Shown: positions 15,854-23,213 of the stretch, one piece after another
Layout of the letters: every line of letters starts with the position of its first letter
Numbering within the stretch: position 1 is the first letter of the stretch
DNA from: CAZYXZ01 sp964651395
Lineage (GTDB): Bacteria > Actinomycetota > Actinomycetes > BP-191
Direction of reading: 5' to 3'
NCBI GenBank assembly: GCA_964651395.1
Contig: CAZYXZ010000018.1
Location: 1 to 45,958, forward strand
Length of the DNA stretch: 45,958 nt
Made by a program: the position numbers and the translations under genes
The notes under the pieces: model-generated
Database searches by the model: none
What the model was told of the DNA's origin: nothing
Seen by the model: only the letters and a program-made list of their open reading frames with translations

Positions 15854-16559
15854 CGAGACAGCAGCGGCTGACGAGACAGCAGCGGCTGACGAGACAGCAG
15901 CGGCTGACGACCTGATCCGCGTGATGCTCGTGGACGACCACGGGCTGATCCGCGACGGGCTGCGACGCGCGTTCGAGCGTGAGGACGGGTTCGCGGTCGT
16001 CGGCGAGGCGGCCAGCTCCGCCGAGGCCGTGCGCCTTGCCGCGGAGCTCCAGCCGGACGTCGCGATCATCGACATTCGGCTGCCCGACGGCAACGGCCTG
16101 ATGACGGTCAAGCAGATCCGTGCCGTCTCCCCGACGATGGGTCTCGTCGTGCTGACCATGTACGCCGGCGACCAGCAGCTGCTCGAGGCGCTGGAGGCCG
16201 GCGCGTCGGCGTTCGTCGCGAAGACGGCCGGTGCCGAGGACGTCATCAACGCGGCACGTCACGCGGCCGCCGCGCCTGCGACCTTCGCCGCGGCCGACCT
16301 GGCCAACGTCATGCGCCGCAAGCTGCACTCCAGCGGGCCGAAGCTCACCCCCCGCGAGCACGAGGTGCTCGAGCTGCTCAAGGACGGTCACGCCATCCCC
16401 GCGATCGCGCGCCGCCTCTACATGAGCGAGTCCACGGTCAAGAGCCACGTGTCGAAGCTCTACGAGAAGCTCGGTGCCGCGAATCGCGCGCAAGCCATCA
16501 TGTCCGCGGTCCGGATGGGCTTCATCCGCACGGACGTAAGGGATGAAGTCGGGCAGTAG
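15840..16559 (+). CDS. LuxR/NarL-type response regulator
   Basis: 239 aa. The receiver domain (about 27-145) has acidic Asp32/Asp33 and phospho-acceptor Asp78 (IIDIR), and Lys in the FVAKT segment. The LuxR-type helix-turn-helix (LTPREHEVLELLKDG to SESTVKSHVSKLYEKLG) occupies the C-terminus. The N-terminus carries three and a half copies of a 6-residue AAADET unit encoded by an 18-nt tandem repeat, absent from typical relatives. ATG 15840 lies inside the end of the kinase gene, so the pair is translationally coupled. Targets are unknown; the pilin genes immediately downstream are candidates. Confidence 0.88.
   Translation: MAAADETAAADETAAADETAAADDLIRVMLVDDHGLIRDGLRRAFEREDGFAVVGEAASSAEAVRLAAELQPDVAIIDIRLPDGNGLMTVKQIRAVSPTMGLVVLTMYAGDQQLLEALEAGASAFVAKTAGAEDVINAARHAAAAPATFAAADLANVMRRKLHSSGPKLTPREHEVLELLKDGHAIPAIARRLYMSESTVKSHVSKLYEKLGAANRAQAIMSAVRMGFIRTDVRDEVGQ
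15843..15910 (+). repeat. 18-bp tandem repeat, about 3.8 copies, in the response regulator 5' end
   Basis: The unit GCAGCGGCTGACGAGACA occurs three times without change (15843-15860, 15861-15878, 15879-15896) followed by 14 bases of a fourth. The first unit also contains the kinase stop codon (TGA 15851-15853). Perfect copies suggest recent expansion by slippage. Gain or loss of a unit keeps both reading frames. Confidence 0.9.
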
Positions 16560-16570
16560 GGGCGCCCGAC
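16548..16570. terminator. Stem-loop at the response regulator stop
   Basis: GTCGGGC (16548-16554) and GCCCGAC (16564-16570) form a 7-bp perfect stem around a 9-nt loop that contains the TAG stop. No U-run follows. It may separate the regulator transcript from the pilin genes. Confidence 0.45.
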
Positions 16571-16679
16571 GCACCTCGGCTGCAGGAACTTGTCAATCCG
16601 TTCTTCGGCTGTTTTTCCCGACCGGTCTACCGATAGGACCGCACCCCGGAAAATCGTTCACTGATCCCTGTCAGACAGC

Positions 16680-16709
16680 GGCCCGCCTCGGGCCATCGGG
16701 CGGCGGGCC
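16680..16709 (+). promoter_or_regulatory. Hairpin in the pilin 5' untranslated region
   Basis: GGCCCGCC (16680-16687) pairs with GGCGGGCC (16702-16709), 8 bp with a 14-nt loop, about 20 nt before the pilin ribosome binding site. The 182-bp region between the regulator stop and the pilin ATG also contains a U-rich stretch (GTTTTTCCC near 16611-16619) but no promoter I can assign with confidence. Confidence 0.4.
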
Positions 16710-16741
16710 ACAGCTTCGCCGGCAGAACAGGGAGGCACCAG

Positions 16742-16945
16742 ATGCTCGAGTACATGCGCAACCTGCTGCGACGGGACGAGGGCGCGGCCGGCGTTGAGTA
16801 CGGCCTGCTCGTCGCGGCGATCGCGGCACTGATCGTGGTCGTCGTGTTCGCGCTCGGCAGCCTCGTGAAGGACTCCTTCAAGGACACCTGCACGGGCATC
16901 AAGACCGGTTCCGGTTCCACCTCGACCGCGAACTGCAACGGCTAG
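16742..16945 (+). CDS. Flp/Fap-type pilin subunit 1
   Basis: 67 aa. A charged leader ends in Gly14, followed by AAGVEYGLLV, so Glu19 is at +5 of the predicted mature protein, as type IVb Flp prepilins require. A hydrophobic helix (GLLVAAIAALIVVVVFALGSL) comes next and then a short Ser/Thr-rich tail with two Cys (DTCTGI and TANCNG) that could form a disulfide. GGGAGG (about 16730-16735) precedes ATG 16742. It should be processed by a TadV-like prepilin peptidase and assembled by Tad machinery, none of which lies in this window. Confidence 0.88.
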   Translation: MLEYMRNLLRRDEGAAGVEYGLLVAAIAALIVVVVFALGSLVKDSFKDTCTGIKTGSGSTSTANCNG

Positions 16946-16975
16946 GCACAGCTCCCACAGATGACGATGCGGGAT

Positions 16976-17003
16976 GCGGCGGCGCTGCTATCGGCGCCGC
17001 CGC
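16976..17003 (+). terminator. 10-bp perfect hairpin between the two pilin genes
   Basis: GCGGCGGCGC (16976-16985) and GCGCCGCCGC (16994-17003) pair perfectly around an 8-nt loop, followed by a pyrimidine-rich TCTCGTCTCCT. Its place between two pilin genes suits partial termination or 3'-end protection of the first pilin mRNA, giving unequal amounts of the two subunits. Confidence 0.6.
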
Positions 17004-17032
17004 TCTCGTCTCCTGACGCACCGGAGGACCCC

Positions 17033-17224
17033 GTGACCCACCCGAACCGCCGGGGCGACGCCGAGCGCGGCGCCGCGGCCGTCGAGTACGCGCTGCTGGT
17101 CACCGCGGTCGCCGCGGCCATCGTCATCGTCATCGGTGCGCTCGGCATGCTCGCGAAGTCGATGTTCGAGGACTCCTGCGACGCCATCAAGAGCGGACAG
17201 ACGTCAGGCCAGACCTGTCAGTAG
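17033..17224 (+). CDS. Flp/Fap-type pilin subunit 2
   Basis: 63 aa from GTG 17033, chosen because GGAGG (17023-17027) lies 5 nt upstream; an ATG at 16961 would add an unlikely 24-residue extension that runs through the hairpin. Cleavage is predicted after Gly13 (ERG, then AAAVEYALLV), with Glu at +5. The hydrophobic helix and the two C-terminal cysteines (DSCDAI and QTCQ) parallel subunit 1, so the two are likely paralogs from tandem duplication. The 3' end overlaps that of the convergent pimB gene by 21 nt. Confidence 0.85.
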   Translation: MTHPNRRGDAERGAAAVEYALLVTAVAAAIVIVIGALGMLAKSMFEDSCDAIKSGQTSGQTCQ

Positions 17225-18325
17225 GTCGCGCAGCCGGTCGGCCAGCAGCTGCCAGCGCCACTCCTCGGTGACCCACCGACGTCCGGCCTCGCCCATCGCG
17301 CGGGCGGCCGGCGGGTCCGCCAGCAGCGCCGCGATCGCGTCGGTCGTGGCCGCCAGATCCCGCCCGTCGACCACGTGCCCGGTGACACCGTCCCGTACGG
17401 CGTCGGGCGCGCCGCCCGAGCGCCCGGCGACGACCGGCAAGCCGGTGGCGGCCGCCTCCAGGTAGACGATGCCCAGGCCCTCCACCTCGAGATCGGCGTA
17501 CCGCGATCGGCAGGGCATGGCGAAGACGGTCCCCGCCGCGTAGTGCGCGGGTAGCTCCGACCACGGCACCGACCCGGTGAACCGCACGTGCTCGGCCACT
17601 CCGCCTTCGGCGGCGAGGCGCTGCAGGCGCGGCATGTCCGGTCCGCCGCCCACGACGAGCAGGGCGGTCCCGGGGACGCGGCGGCGCAGCTCGGGCAGGG
17701 CGCGGATCAGCACGTCCTGTCCCTTGCGCGGCACGAGCCGTGAGACGCAGACCACGACCGGCCGGTCGGCGAGGCCGAGCCGCTCGCGCACCTCTTCGCC
17801 ACCGGCGTCCGGCCGGAACACCGCGGTGTCGACGCCGGAGGGGAGCGCGGCGAGCCTCGCGCGCGGGCCGAACGCCGGACTGAGCCGCGAGCGGGTGTAC
17901 TCCCCCAGGTAGGTCACGACGTCGACGGCACCGCCGATCCGCCGGAGCAGCTGCCGGCCGCCCGGCACCCGCGCCCAGCCGACCTCGTGGCCGTGCGTCG
18001 ACGCGACCACGCGCTCGGCGCGGTCGCGCAGCCGGGGCGTCAGCAGCGCCAGCGGTGCCGCCGCCCCGAACCAGACCCGGTCGCAGGACTCGGCAGCGGC
18101 GATCTCGCGCGCGCGGCGCAGCACCGTGGGCACCGGGAGCATGAGCGAGGTCGGGTGACGCACCACCGGGAAGGGTGCTGCCGCGTCAAAGGCCGCGTCA
18201 CCCTTCCATCGAGGCGCGTAGACGACGACCTCGCCCGGCGGCTGGTGGGCGGCGAGCGCGTGCACGTACTGCTGGATGCCACCGGGGCGGGGCGGGAAGT
18301 CGTTGGTGATGACCAGGGTGCGCAT
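17204..18325 (-). CDS. pimB: GT4 glycosyltransferase, PimB-like mannosyltransferase
   Basis: 373 aa, GT-B fold. The N-terminal Rossmann domain begins RTLVITNDFPPRPGGIQQYV, as in PimB' of mycobacteria and corynebacteria. The C-terminal domain has CVSRLVPRKGQD and the EX7E-type motif EGLGIVYLE for the nucleotide sugar (GDP-mannose). The predicted reaction adds the second mannose to phosphatidylinositol mannoside at the inner membrane face. Start ATG 18325 shares a base with the stop of the M48 gene (TGATG). Homology to PimB is from recognition of the N-terminal motif; other GT4 roles remain possible. Confidence 0.82.
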   Translation of the reverse strand: MRTLVITNDFPPRPGGIQQYVHALAAHQPPGEVVVYAPRWKGDAAFDAAAPFPVVRHPTSLMLPVPTVLRRAREIAAAESCDRVWFGAAAPLALLTPRLRDRAERVVASTHGHEVGWARVPGGRQLLRRIGGAVDVVTYLGEYTRSRLSPAFGPRARLAALPSGVDTAVFRPDAGGEEVRERLGLADRPVVVCVSRLVPRKGQDVLIRALPELRRRVPGTALLVVGGGPDMPRLQRLAAEGGVAEHVRFTGSVPWSELPAHYAAGTVFAMPCRSRYADLEVEGLGIVYLEAAATGLPVVAGRSGGAPDAVRDGVTGHVVDGRDLAATTDAIAALLADPPAARAMGEAGRRWVTEEWRWQLLADRLRDLLTGLA

Positions 18326-19656
18326 CAAGGGCCGGACACCAATGCGCCCGGTACGTCGACGCCCTCACGCCTGGCCCAGTCCCGCGCCAGCCCGATCCGC
18401 TCCACCGCCGGCGGGTGCGAACCGAACAGCCAGACCAGCAAGGGCGTCGGCTCCAGGTCGGACAGGTTCGTGAGCGCCAGGCTTCGCTCGCCCTCGACGA
18501 ACGTCGCCGCGTCGCGCGTGAGCTCCAGGGCGTGGAGGTCCGCGCGCGCCTCCACCCGGCGCGACACCAGGTTGAGCACCGGCCCGGTGACCAGGGCGGC
18601 CGCCGCGAAGAGGAAGAGCAGGATCGCGAGCCCGGGATAGCCGAAGAGGCNNNNNNNNNNCAGCAGGCCGACCCCCCGCGGGTCGGCCGGGCCGGCGACG
18701 TCCGCCCGGCGCAGGAGCGGGGTCCAGCCGAGCGCCAGGTACAGCCCGCACACCCCCGCCATCAGGCCGAGCGCGCCGAGCAGCGTCCCGTCCCGGACGT
18801 CGTTCTCCTTCACGTGGCCGAGCTCGTGCGCGACGACCAGGCGCACCTCCTCCGGAGTGCCGGTCTCGAGCAAGGTGTCGAAGACGACGATCCGTCGCGT
18901 CCGGCCGAGCCCGGAGACGTACGCGTTGAGCGCCGTCGTTCGCCGGGACGCGTCGGCGACGAGGACGTCGCGCACCGGGACGCCGTCGCGCTCGGCCAGC
19001 TCGAGCAGCGATGTCCGCAGCGGCCCGTCGGCCATGGGCCGGAACTTGTTGAACACCGGCTCCACGACGAGCGGGTACGCGAAGGACAGCGCGACCGTGA
19101 GCAGCGCGCCGGCGAGGCCGGCCCACACCCACCAGCGGTCCGGCGAACGCCGCGCGATCGCGTAGAAGGCCGTGACCGCCACGGCGAGCAGCGCGGCGGA
19201 CAGTCCGGCTGCCTTGAGCTGGTCCACCGCCCAGCCGCCCCAAGCCTGCGTCGACAGCCCGTAACGCCGGAGCACCACCTCGGCACGCGCGTCGAACGGC
19301 AACGTCACCAGCCGCGGCACGAGCCCGACCAGGATGCCGCCGACCACCGCCTGCGCGACCCAGCCGCCGCCGAGCGGCCGCGCCGCACCGTCCACCAGCC
19401 GCGCTCCCCACGACGTCAGCCCGAGCAGTGCGGCCACGACCAGGCCGGCGACCATCCCGGCGTACGCCGGGGGGCGGACCGCGGAGTGGAAGGCCTCCTC
19501 GCGCTCCACCTCGGCGCGGGTGAAGTCGCCTTCCGCGTTGGCCGGAGTGCGCTGCCCGCCGGGCAGCTCCTGCCAGGGCGTCGTCACCAGCAGCAGCACG
19601 AGCAAGGCCGCGCCGAGCACGAGCAGGCCCACGAGGGCGCCGGATCGACCGGTCAT
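18325..19656 (-). CDS. M48-family membrane metalloprotease (interrupted by an N run)
   Basis: 444 codons including a 10-N run at 18651-18660. Multiple membrane helices, then the zinc motif HELGH (277-281) and the third-ligand region SRRVEARAD further on, as in Ste24/CAAX-type M48 proteases. The conserved NAYVSGLGRTRRIVV segment precedes the active site. It probably cleaves membrane or lipidated proteins. The frame is preserved across the Ns, but the true length of the missing segment is unknown. Start ATG 19656 shares one base with the stop of the upstream HEITH gene. A longer open frame runs upstream but is not coding. Confidence 0.85.
   Translation of the reverse strand: MTGRSGALVGLLVLGAALLVLLLVTTPWQELPGGQRTPANAEGDFTRAEVEREEAFHSAVRPPAYAGMVAGLVVAALLGLTSWGARLVDGAARPLGGGWVAQAVVGGILVGLVPRLVTLPFDARAEVVLRRYGLSTQAWGGWAVDQLKAAGLSAALLAVAVTAFYAIARRSPDRWWVWAGLAGALLTVALSFAYPLVVEPVFNKFRPMADGPLRTSLLELAERDGVPVRDVLVADASRRTTALNAYVSGLGRTRRIVVFDTLLETGTPEEVRLVVAHELGHVKENDVRDGTLLGALGLMAGVCGLYLALGWTPLLRRADVAGPADPRGVGLLXXXXLFGYPGLAILLFLFAAAALVTGPVLNLVSRRVEARADLHALELTRDAATFVEGERSLALTNLSDLEPTPLLVWLFGSHPPAVERIGLARDWARREGVDVPGALVSGP
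18651..18660. other. Assembly gap (10 N) inside the M48 gene
   Basis: Ten Ns. The protein reads ...DPRGVGLL before and LFGYPGLAILL... after the gap. The flanks GVGLL and GLAILL could be two versions of the same helix start, but similarity is too short to decide. Fixed length 10 suggests filler. Confidence 0.9.
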
Positions 19657-21014
19657 CAAGCCAGCTGCGCGCGCACGTACGCGCGCCAGGCTGCGGAGAA
19701 GTCGAGCGGCGTCGTCCCGAGGATGTCGCGCATCGCGACGGAAAGCGCCTCTGCCGTGCCGGCTGTGGACCCGCCGACCGCCTTGTAGAAGCGCACCAGC
19801 GTGGCCTGGCTGGTCCGCTCGGCGATCATCCGGCAGGCCATCCACGCGGCCTCGTACGCCAGGGACAGGCGCGGGTTGCTGCCCGCGAAGTCCTGCGGGA
19901 CCGGCAGCGTCTCCGGCGCCTTGCCGGCCCGGACCTCGGCCCGCAGCTCCTTCGCCACGACGCGCACGGGGACGCCGCTGGCGAGGTAGCCGACGTAGTC
20001 CGCGAAGCCCTCCACCAGCCACGTGGGTGTGCTGGCCGAGGTCAGCGCGCGGCTCGCGACGTGCGTGATCTCGTGCCGCAGCACGATCTGCCGGCCCAGC
20101 GAACCGAGCTGGAGGAAGTTGGTCGGGTTGACGACGATCCGGTTGCCGACCGCGCGGTAGCGGCCCTGCTCGCCGCCCAGGTTCGCGATCGCCACCGCCG
20201 CGATCTGCGACAGGTCGCTGCTCTCGCTGATCAGCATTCCCAGCTCGGCGCTGGAGCCGGGCACGAGGACGACGACGCTCTGCGCCCACACACCGCCCCA
20301 GACCTTCGTCACCGCGGGCACCGCCTGGTCCACCTGCCGGGACAGCTGGGTCAGCAGCGCGCGGCGGCCGGGACGGCCGATGACCAGGCTGCGCTGCCCC
20401 CGCACCACGTCCACCGGCCCGAAGTCCCACAGCTCGCGCGGCGCGGGCGAGTCGGCCTCGGACAGCAGGTCCGCCTGGTCGGCGATCAACCAACCTTCGT
20501 CCCGGCGGACGAAGGCCAGTCGCTGGATCAGCACGTTGGGCTCGGGGTCGAAACCGCTCAGCTGGTAGCGGAGGGTCACGTCCGGGGCCCACACCTCGTC
20601 CTCGGGATCCCGGAAGCGCACGTCCTCCGGCGGAGCCTCGTGATACTCGTCCAGCAGGTAGTCCCACGAGGCCAGCGGCACGGCGACCAGCGCGTCGTAC
20701 AACCGCTGCTGGCGGGCGAGGAACGCGGTCTGGGTGGGGTCGACAGTGGCCAGGAAGCCCGCCCGGTCGCGCGCCATGAGAGCGCGCGCGCGCCGGTCGA
20801 GCAGGGCACGCACCTGCTGCGTGCGCTCCGCACGTTCGCGCAGGAAGGCGGCGGAACGGCGCTGGTTCGCCCCGTAGTCGGGCAGCTGCGAACCGGGCTG
20901 CGCGACCGGCGGCGCGTCCCGGGTCAGCACGACGGCGATCGCACCGCCGTCGAGGAGCAGGGACACGGCGAGCAACCCGAAGAGGAGCCGCCGCGTCCGC
21001 ATCTGCCGGTTCAC
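19656..21014 (-). CDS. Membrane-anchored metallopeptidase (peptidase MA-like, HEITH)
   Basis: 452 aa. One N-terminal membrane helix (about 9-31), a long extracytoplasmic region, then HEITH (314-318) followed 16 residues later by WLVEGFADYVGY (Glu335), the gluzincin pattern of the MA-like peptidase group. The N-terminal part (about 60-200) looks like an NTF2/cone-type domain. Substrate unknown. The start is uncertain: GTG 21014 (used here) has GAGG only 1 nt upstream, while ATG 21002 has the same GAGG 13 nt away. It lies directly upstream of, and touching, the M48 protease gene, so two proteases are co-expressed. Confidence 0.72.
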   Translation of the reverse strand: MNRQMRTRRLLFGLLAVSLLLDGGAIAVVLTRDAPPVAQPGSQLPDYGANQRRSAAFLRERAERTQQVRALLDRRARALMARDRAGFLATVDPTQTAFLARQQRLYDALVAVPLASWDYLLDEYHEAPPEDVRFRDPEDEVWAPDVTLRYQLSGFDPEPNVLIQRLAFVRRDEGWLIADQADLLSEADSPAPRELWDFGPVDVVRGQRSLVIGRPGRRALLTQLSRQVDQAVPAVTKVWGGVWAQSVVVLVPGSSAELGMLISESSDLSQIAAVAIANLGGEQGRYRAVGNRIVVNPTNFLQLGSLGRQIVLRHEITHVASRALTSASTPTWLVEGFADYVGYLASGVPVRVVAKELRAEVRAGKAPETLPVPQDFAGSNPRLSLAYEAAWMACRMIAERTSQATLVRFYKAVGGSTAGTAEALSVAMRDILGTTPLDFSAAWRAYVRAQLA

Positions 21015-21045
21015 GCCTCGATCGTACGGAACCCGCTACCCGGGC

Positions 21046-21495
21046 TCAGCGGCGCGGGCGGGGCAGCGGACGCTCCGGGAGGTCGACGACGAGCACCGGG
21101 ACGGACGTGGCCGCGACCAGCTGCTCGGTGAGATCGGGCAGCTCGAGCCCCTCCAGGCGCGGCCGGCGGCCGACCACCACCAGGCGTGCTCCGTGGTCCG
21201 CGGCCTCGGCCGCGATCGTCGCGACCGGCCCGCCGGTCCGCCGTACGCCGACCAGGTCGACGCCCGCGGCGCCCGCGCGCGCGCCCGCTTCGGTGAGCAC
21301 CTCGTCGGCGAACGCGACGTCGAGCGCCTCGGGCTCCGGGTCGAAGTGCGCCGCCCGGCCGCGGATCAGTCGCGGCGGGCTCACCGCGAGGGCGACCACG
21401 CCGCACCCGGCCGCACCCGCGCGCTCGAGCGCGGCGGCCAGCGCCAGCCAGCCCACCTCGCTGCCGTCCACGACCACCAGGACCGGATCCGTCAT
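21046..21495 (-). CDS. Universal stress protein family
   Basis: 149 aa, single UspA domain. The N-terminal strand VLVVVDGSE and the C-terminal ATP-loop region (LVVVGRRP, then QLVAATSVPVLVVDLP) are recognisable; the usual G-2x-G-9x-G(S/T) loop is altered to GRRP with no second Gly, so ATP binding is doubtful. Its ATG is preceded by the second copy of the 45-bp repeat instead of a Shine-Dalgarno sequence. Confidence 0.75.
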   Translation of the reverse strand: MTDPVLVVVDGSEVGWLALAAALERAGAAGCGVVALAVSPPRLIRGRAAHFDPEPEALDVAFADEVLTEAGARAGAAGVDLVGVRRTGGPVATIAAEAADHGARLVVVGRRPRLEGLELPDLTEQLVAATSVPVLVVDLPERPLPRPRR

Positions 21496-21540
21496 CGGGT
21501 CCCCCGCGGCGGTGCGAGCGCAGCGAGCAGCGTCGTGGGG
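21496..21540 (-). repeat. 45-bp intergenic repeat, copy 2 (before the universal stress protein gene)
   Basis: Reverse complement of copy 1 at 4333-4377, 44 of 45 identical. Relative to the downstream gene it has the same orientation and nearly the same distance to the ATG (directly adjacent here, 2 nt in copy 1). It fills the space between the lipoprotein gene stop and the universal stress protein ATG. Confidence 0.75.
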
Positions 21541-21547
21541 ATGGCCG

Positions 21548-22291
21548 TCATCCGGGCAGTGTGCCGGACGGGGCCGGGGCGGGCGTCGCGGGTTCGCCCA
21601 GCAGGATCCGCGCCGCGTCGATGGCGTTCCCGGTCTCCCGGCCGAAGGCGACCCGTCTCTGGTCGACGTTCTCCAGCTGGCGCTGCCCGCGGTCCAACGT
21701 GTTGCGCTCGGTCGGGTTGAGCATCACGGCGTACGCCTGGGCGCTCTCCGGCTTGTTCCGGTACCACCCGGCCCGAGCGCGGCTCAGCCACAGCGACTGC
21801 GCCGAGTCCAGCTTGCGGTAGAGCGGCCACAGACCGCTGGCCAGCCTGGACAGCTCGCCGCTCGCCTCCAGCTCGTCGCGCCCCGCGTCCACCACCTCGA
21901 GGACGGCAGCGCGCTGCTCCGCGGTGAGCCGGTCGTCGGAGCTGGCCGCCTCGAGCCCGTTCAGGGCGGTGTCGAGGCCGGTCACGGCGCGCGCGAGCGG
22001 GACCAGGGCCAGGCCGGCCGCCTTGGCCACCGCCGCCACATCCGGGCGGATCTTCGCGAGCGCCTCCCGCTCGCCGCGGTTGGCCAGGTCGTCGCCGTAG
22101 TCGAGTCGGCGCGCCCCACGCAGGATCCTGCCGGTCTGCAGCAGCAGCTCGCGGCGCGCGTCGTTGAGGACCAGGACCGCTGCTTCCAGCGGTCCCTCCG
22201 GAACGCTGGGCGACGCGCTGGGCGCCGGGCTGGAGCCACCCCCGCAGCCGGCGAGAAGTGCGACGGCCGCGACGGCGGCGACCACGCGCAT
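21548..22291 (-). CDS. Putative lipoprotein of unknown function
   Basis: 247 aa. Signal peptide with lipobox LLAGC (Cys16), then a Gly/Ser/Pro-rich tether, then an all-helical body rich in Ala, Leu, Arg and Asp, ending in a Pro/Ala tail. I do not recognise the family. ATG 22291 is 7 nt after the sepH stop with AGTAGGG at suitable distance, so it belongs to the NlpC-sepH unit. A surface or envelope role alongside division proteins is plausible only by position. Confidence 0.65.
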   Translation of the reverse strand: MRVVAAVAAVALLAGCGGGSSPAPSASPSVPEGPLEAAVLVLNDARRELLLQTGRILRGARRLDYGDDLANRGEREALAKIRPDVAAVAKAAGLALVPLARAVTGLDTALNGLEAASSDDRLTAEQRAAVLEVVDAGRDELEASGELSRLASGLWPLYRKLDSAQSLWLSRARAGWYRNKPESAQAYAVMLNPTERNTLDRGQRQLENVDQRRVAFGRETGNAIDAARILLGEPATPAPAPSGTLPG

Positions 22292-22298
22292 CAGCGCC

Positions 22299-23090
22299 CT
22301 ACTTCTTCTTCGCCCTTGCCGCCGACTTCTTCGCGGCGGGCTTCTTGGCCGCCGACTTCTTCGTGGCGGGCTTCTTGGCCGCCGACTTCTTCGCGGCGGG
22401 CTTCTTGGCCGGTGTCGGCTTCGCCGCCGGCTTGGCCGCGCGCTTGCGGGGCGCCGACTCGAGGTAGCCGATCGCGGAGGCCAGCGAGTCCAAGGCGGTC
22501 AGGGTGCGGGTCGCCGGCTGCCACGACCACTGGATCCGCTTCGCCTGCTTGCGGATGGTGGTGTGCAGCTGGATGACCCAGGTGCCGTCGGCGCGGCGGT
22601 AGCCGTCCCAGTCGGCGAGCTCGGGTACCGGGATGCCGCGTTCGGTCATGTTCACGGCCACCGACTCGCCGAGGTTGCGCACGGACGGACCGCGGCGGGC
22701 CCGGTTGAGCGTCGCCGCCTGCGCCGCCTCGATGACGAGCGTGCGCTCCGAGAGCACCGGACCGAAGAAGCGGTTCACGCGCTCCAGCGGGACGCCGGCC
22801 GCCTTCGCGATGCGCGCCGGACTCTGGCCGGAGCGCAGCCGGGCCTGGATCTCCTTGGGGCTCAGGGCACTCTCGGCCGGGGGCGGTGGCGGCGCCGGCG
22901 CCGGCGCGGGAGCCGGCTTGGCCGGCGCGGGAGCCGGCTCGTCGACCGCGTCGTCGAGCTCGCCGGACAGCGCCTGCGCGAGCCGCTCGGACACGGCGAG
23001 CAGGTGCGTCCCCTTGCGCGCGCCCGGCTTGGTCGCCAGCACGAGGTTGAGCCCGTCGTCGCTGAGGGCCACGACATGCAGTTCGCGCAC
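22299..23090 (-). CDS. sepH: Septation protein SepH (FtsZ regulator)
   Basis: 263 aa. The N-terminus (VRELHVVALSDDGLNLVLAT) and the helix-turn-helix segment (LSPKEIQARLRSGQSPARIA to VERVNRFFGPVLSER) match the DUF3071/SepH domain, which stimulates FtsZ assembly in actinobacteria. A Pro/Ala linker lies at about 50-72. The C-terminal tail from about 210 is Lys/Ala/Pro-rich (KKPAAKKSAAKK repeats) like a histone H1 tail, probably DNA- or polyanion-binding. GTG 23090 is chosen because GGGAGGG lies 8 nt upstream; an upstream start at 23114 would include that site. It lies downstream of the riboswitch-controlled NlpC/P60 gene with a 123-nt gap. Confidence 0.88.
   Translation of the reverse strand: MRELHVVALSDDGLNLVLATKPGARKGTHLLAVSERLAQALSGELDDAVDEPAPAPAKPAPAPAPAPPPPPAESALSPKEIQARLRSGQSPARIAKAAGVPLERVNRFFGPVLSERTLVIEAAQAATLNRARRGPSVRNLGESVAVNMTERGIPVPELADWDGYRRADGTWVIQLHTTIRKQAKRIQWSWQPATRTLTALDSLASAIGYLESAPRKRAAKPAAKPTPAKKPAAKKSAAKKPATKKSAAKKPAAKKSAARAKKK
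22308..22410 (-). repeat. 30-bp imperfect repeats coding the SepH Lys/Ala tail
   Basis: About three copies of a 30-nt unit (on the plus strand GCCGCCGACTTCTTCGCGGC followed by GGGCTTCTTG), with one C-to-T change in the middle copy. They encode AAKKPAxKKS repeats. Coding repeat, not a CRISPR array. Confidence 0.85.
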
Positions 23091-23213
23091 GCGTCCAGCC
23101 CTCCCACCACTCACGATGCTGCTGCCGACCTGGCTGCGCGGGCATGATCCCGTGCGGCGGCGGCGCGCGACAACTACCGCCGCGTACGCGTATTGCCGTG
23201 TCGAAGCCGTCGC

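Noticed and set aside
15843..15910. Possible CRISPR or satellite repeat
   Set aside because: No spacers; the repeat is inside coding sequence and gives an in-frame hexapeptide repeat.
16590..16635. WhiG/FliA-like promoter (CCGATA near 16630) for the pilin genes
   Set aside because: No matching -35 box at the required 14-16 nt spacing.
16961..17032. Longer N-terminus of pilin 2 from ATG 16961
   Set aside because: It would pass through the 10-bp hairpin and lacks a ribosome binding site, whereas GGAGG precedes GTG 17033.
18325..20667. Apparent fusion of the M48 protease with an upstream 340-residue extension
   Set aside because: The extension is an out-of-frame shadow of the HEITH protease gene; homology and the TGATG junction put the real start at 19656.
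22308..22440. Possible CRISPR-like direct repeats of 30 bp
   Set aside because: Repeats are contiguous, lack spacers, and encode the SepH Lys/Ala tail.
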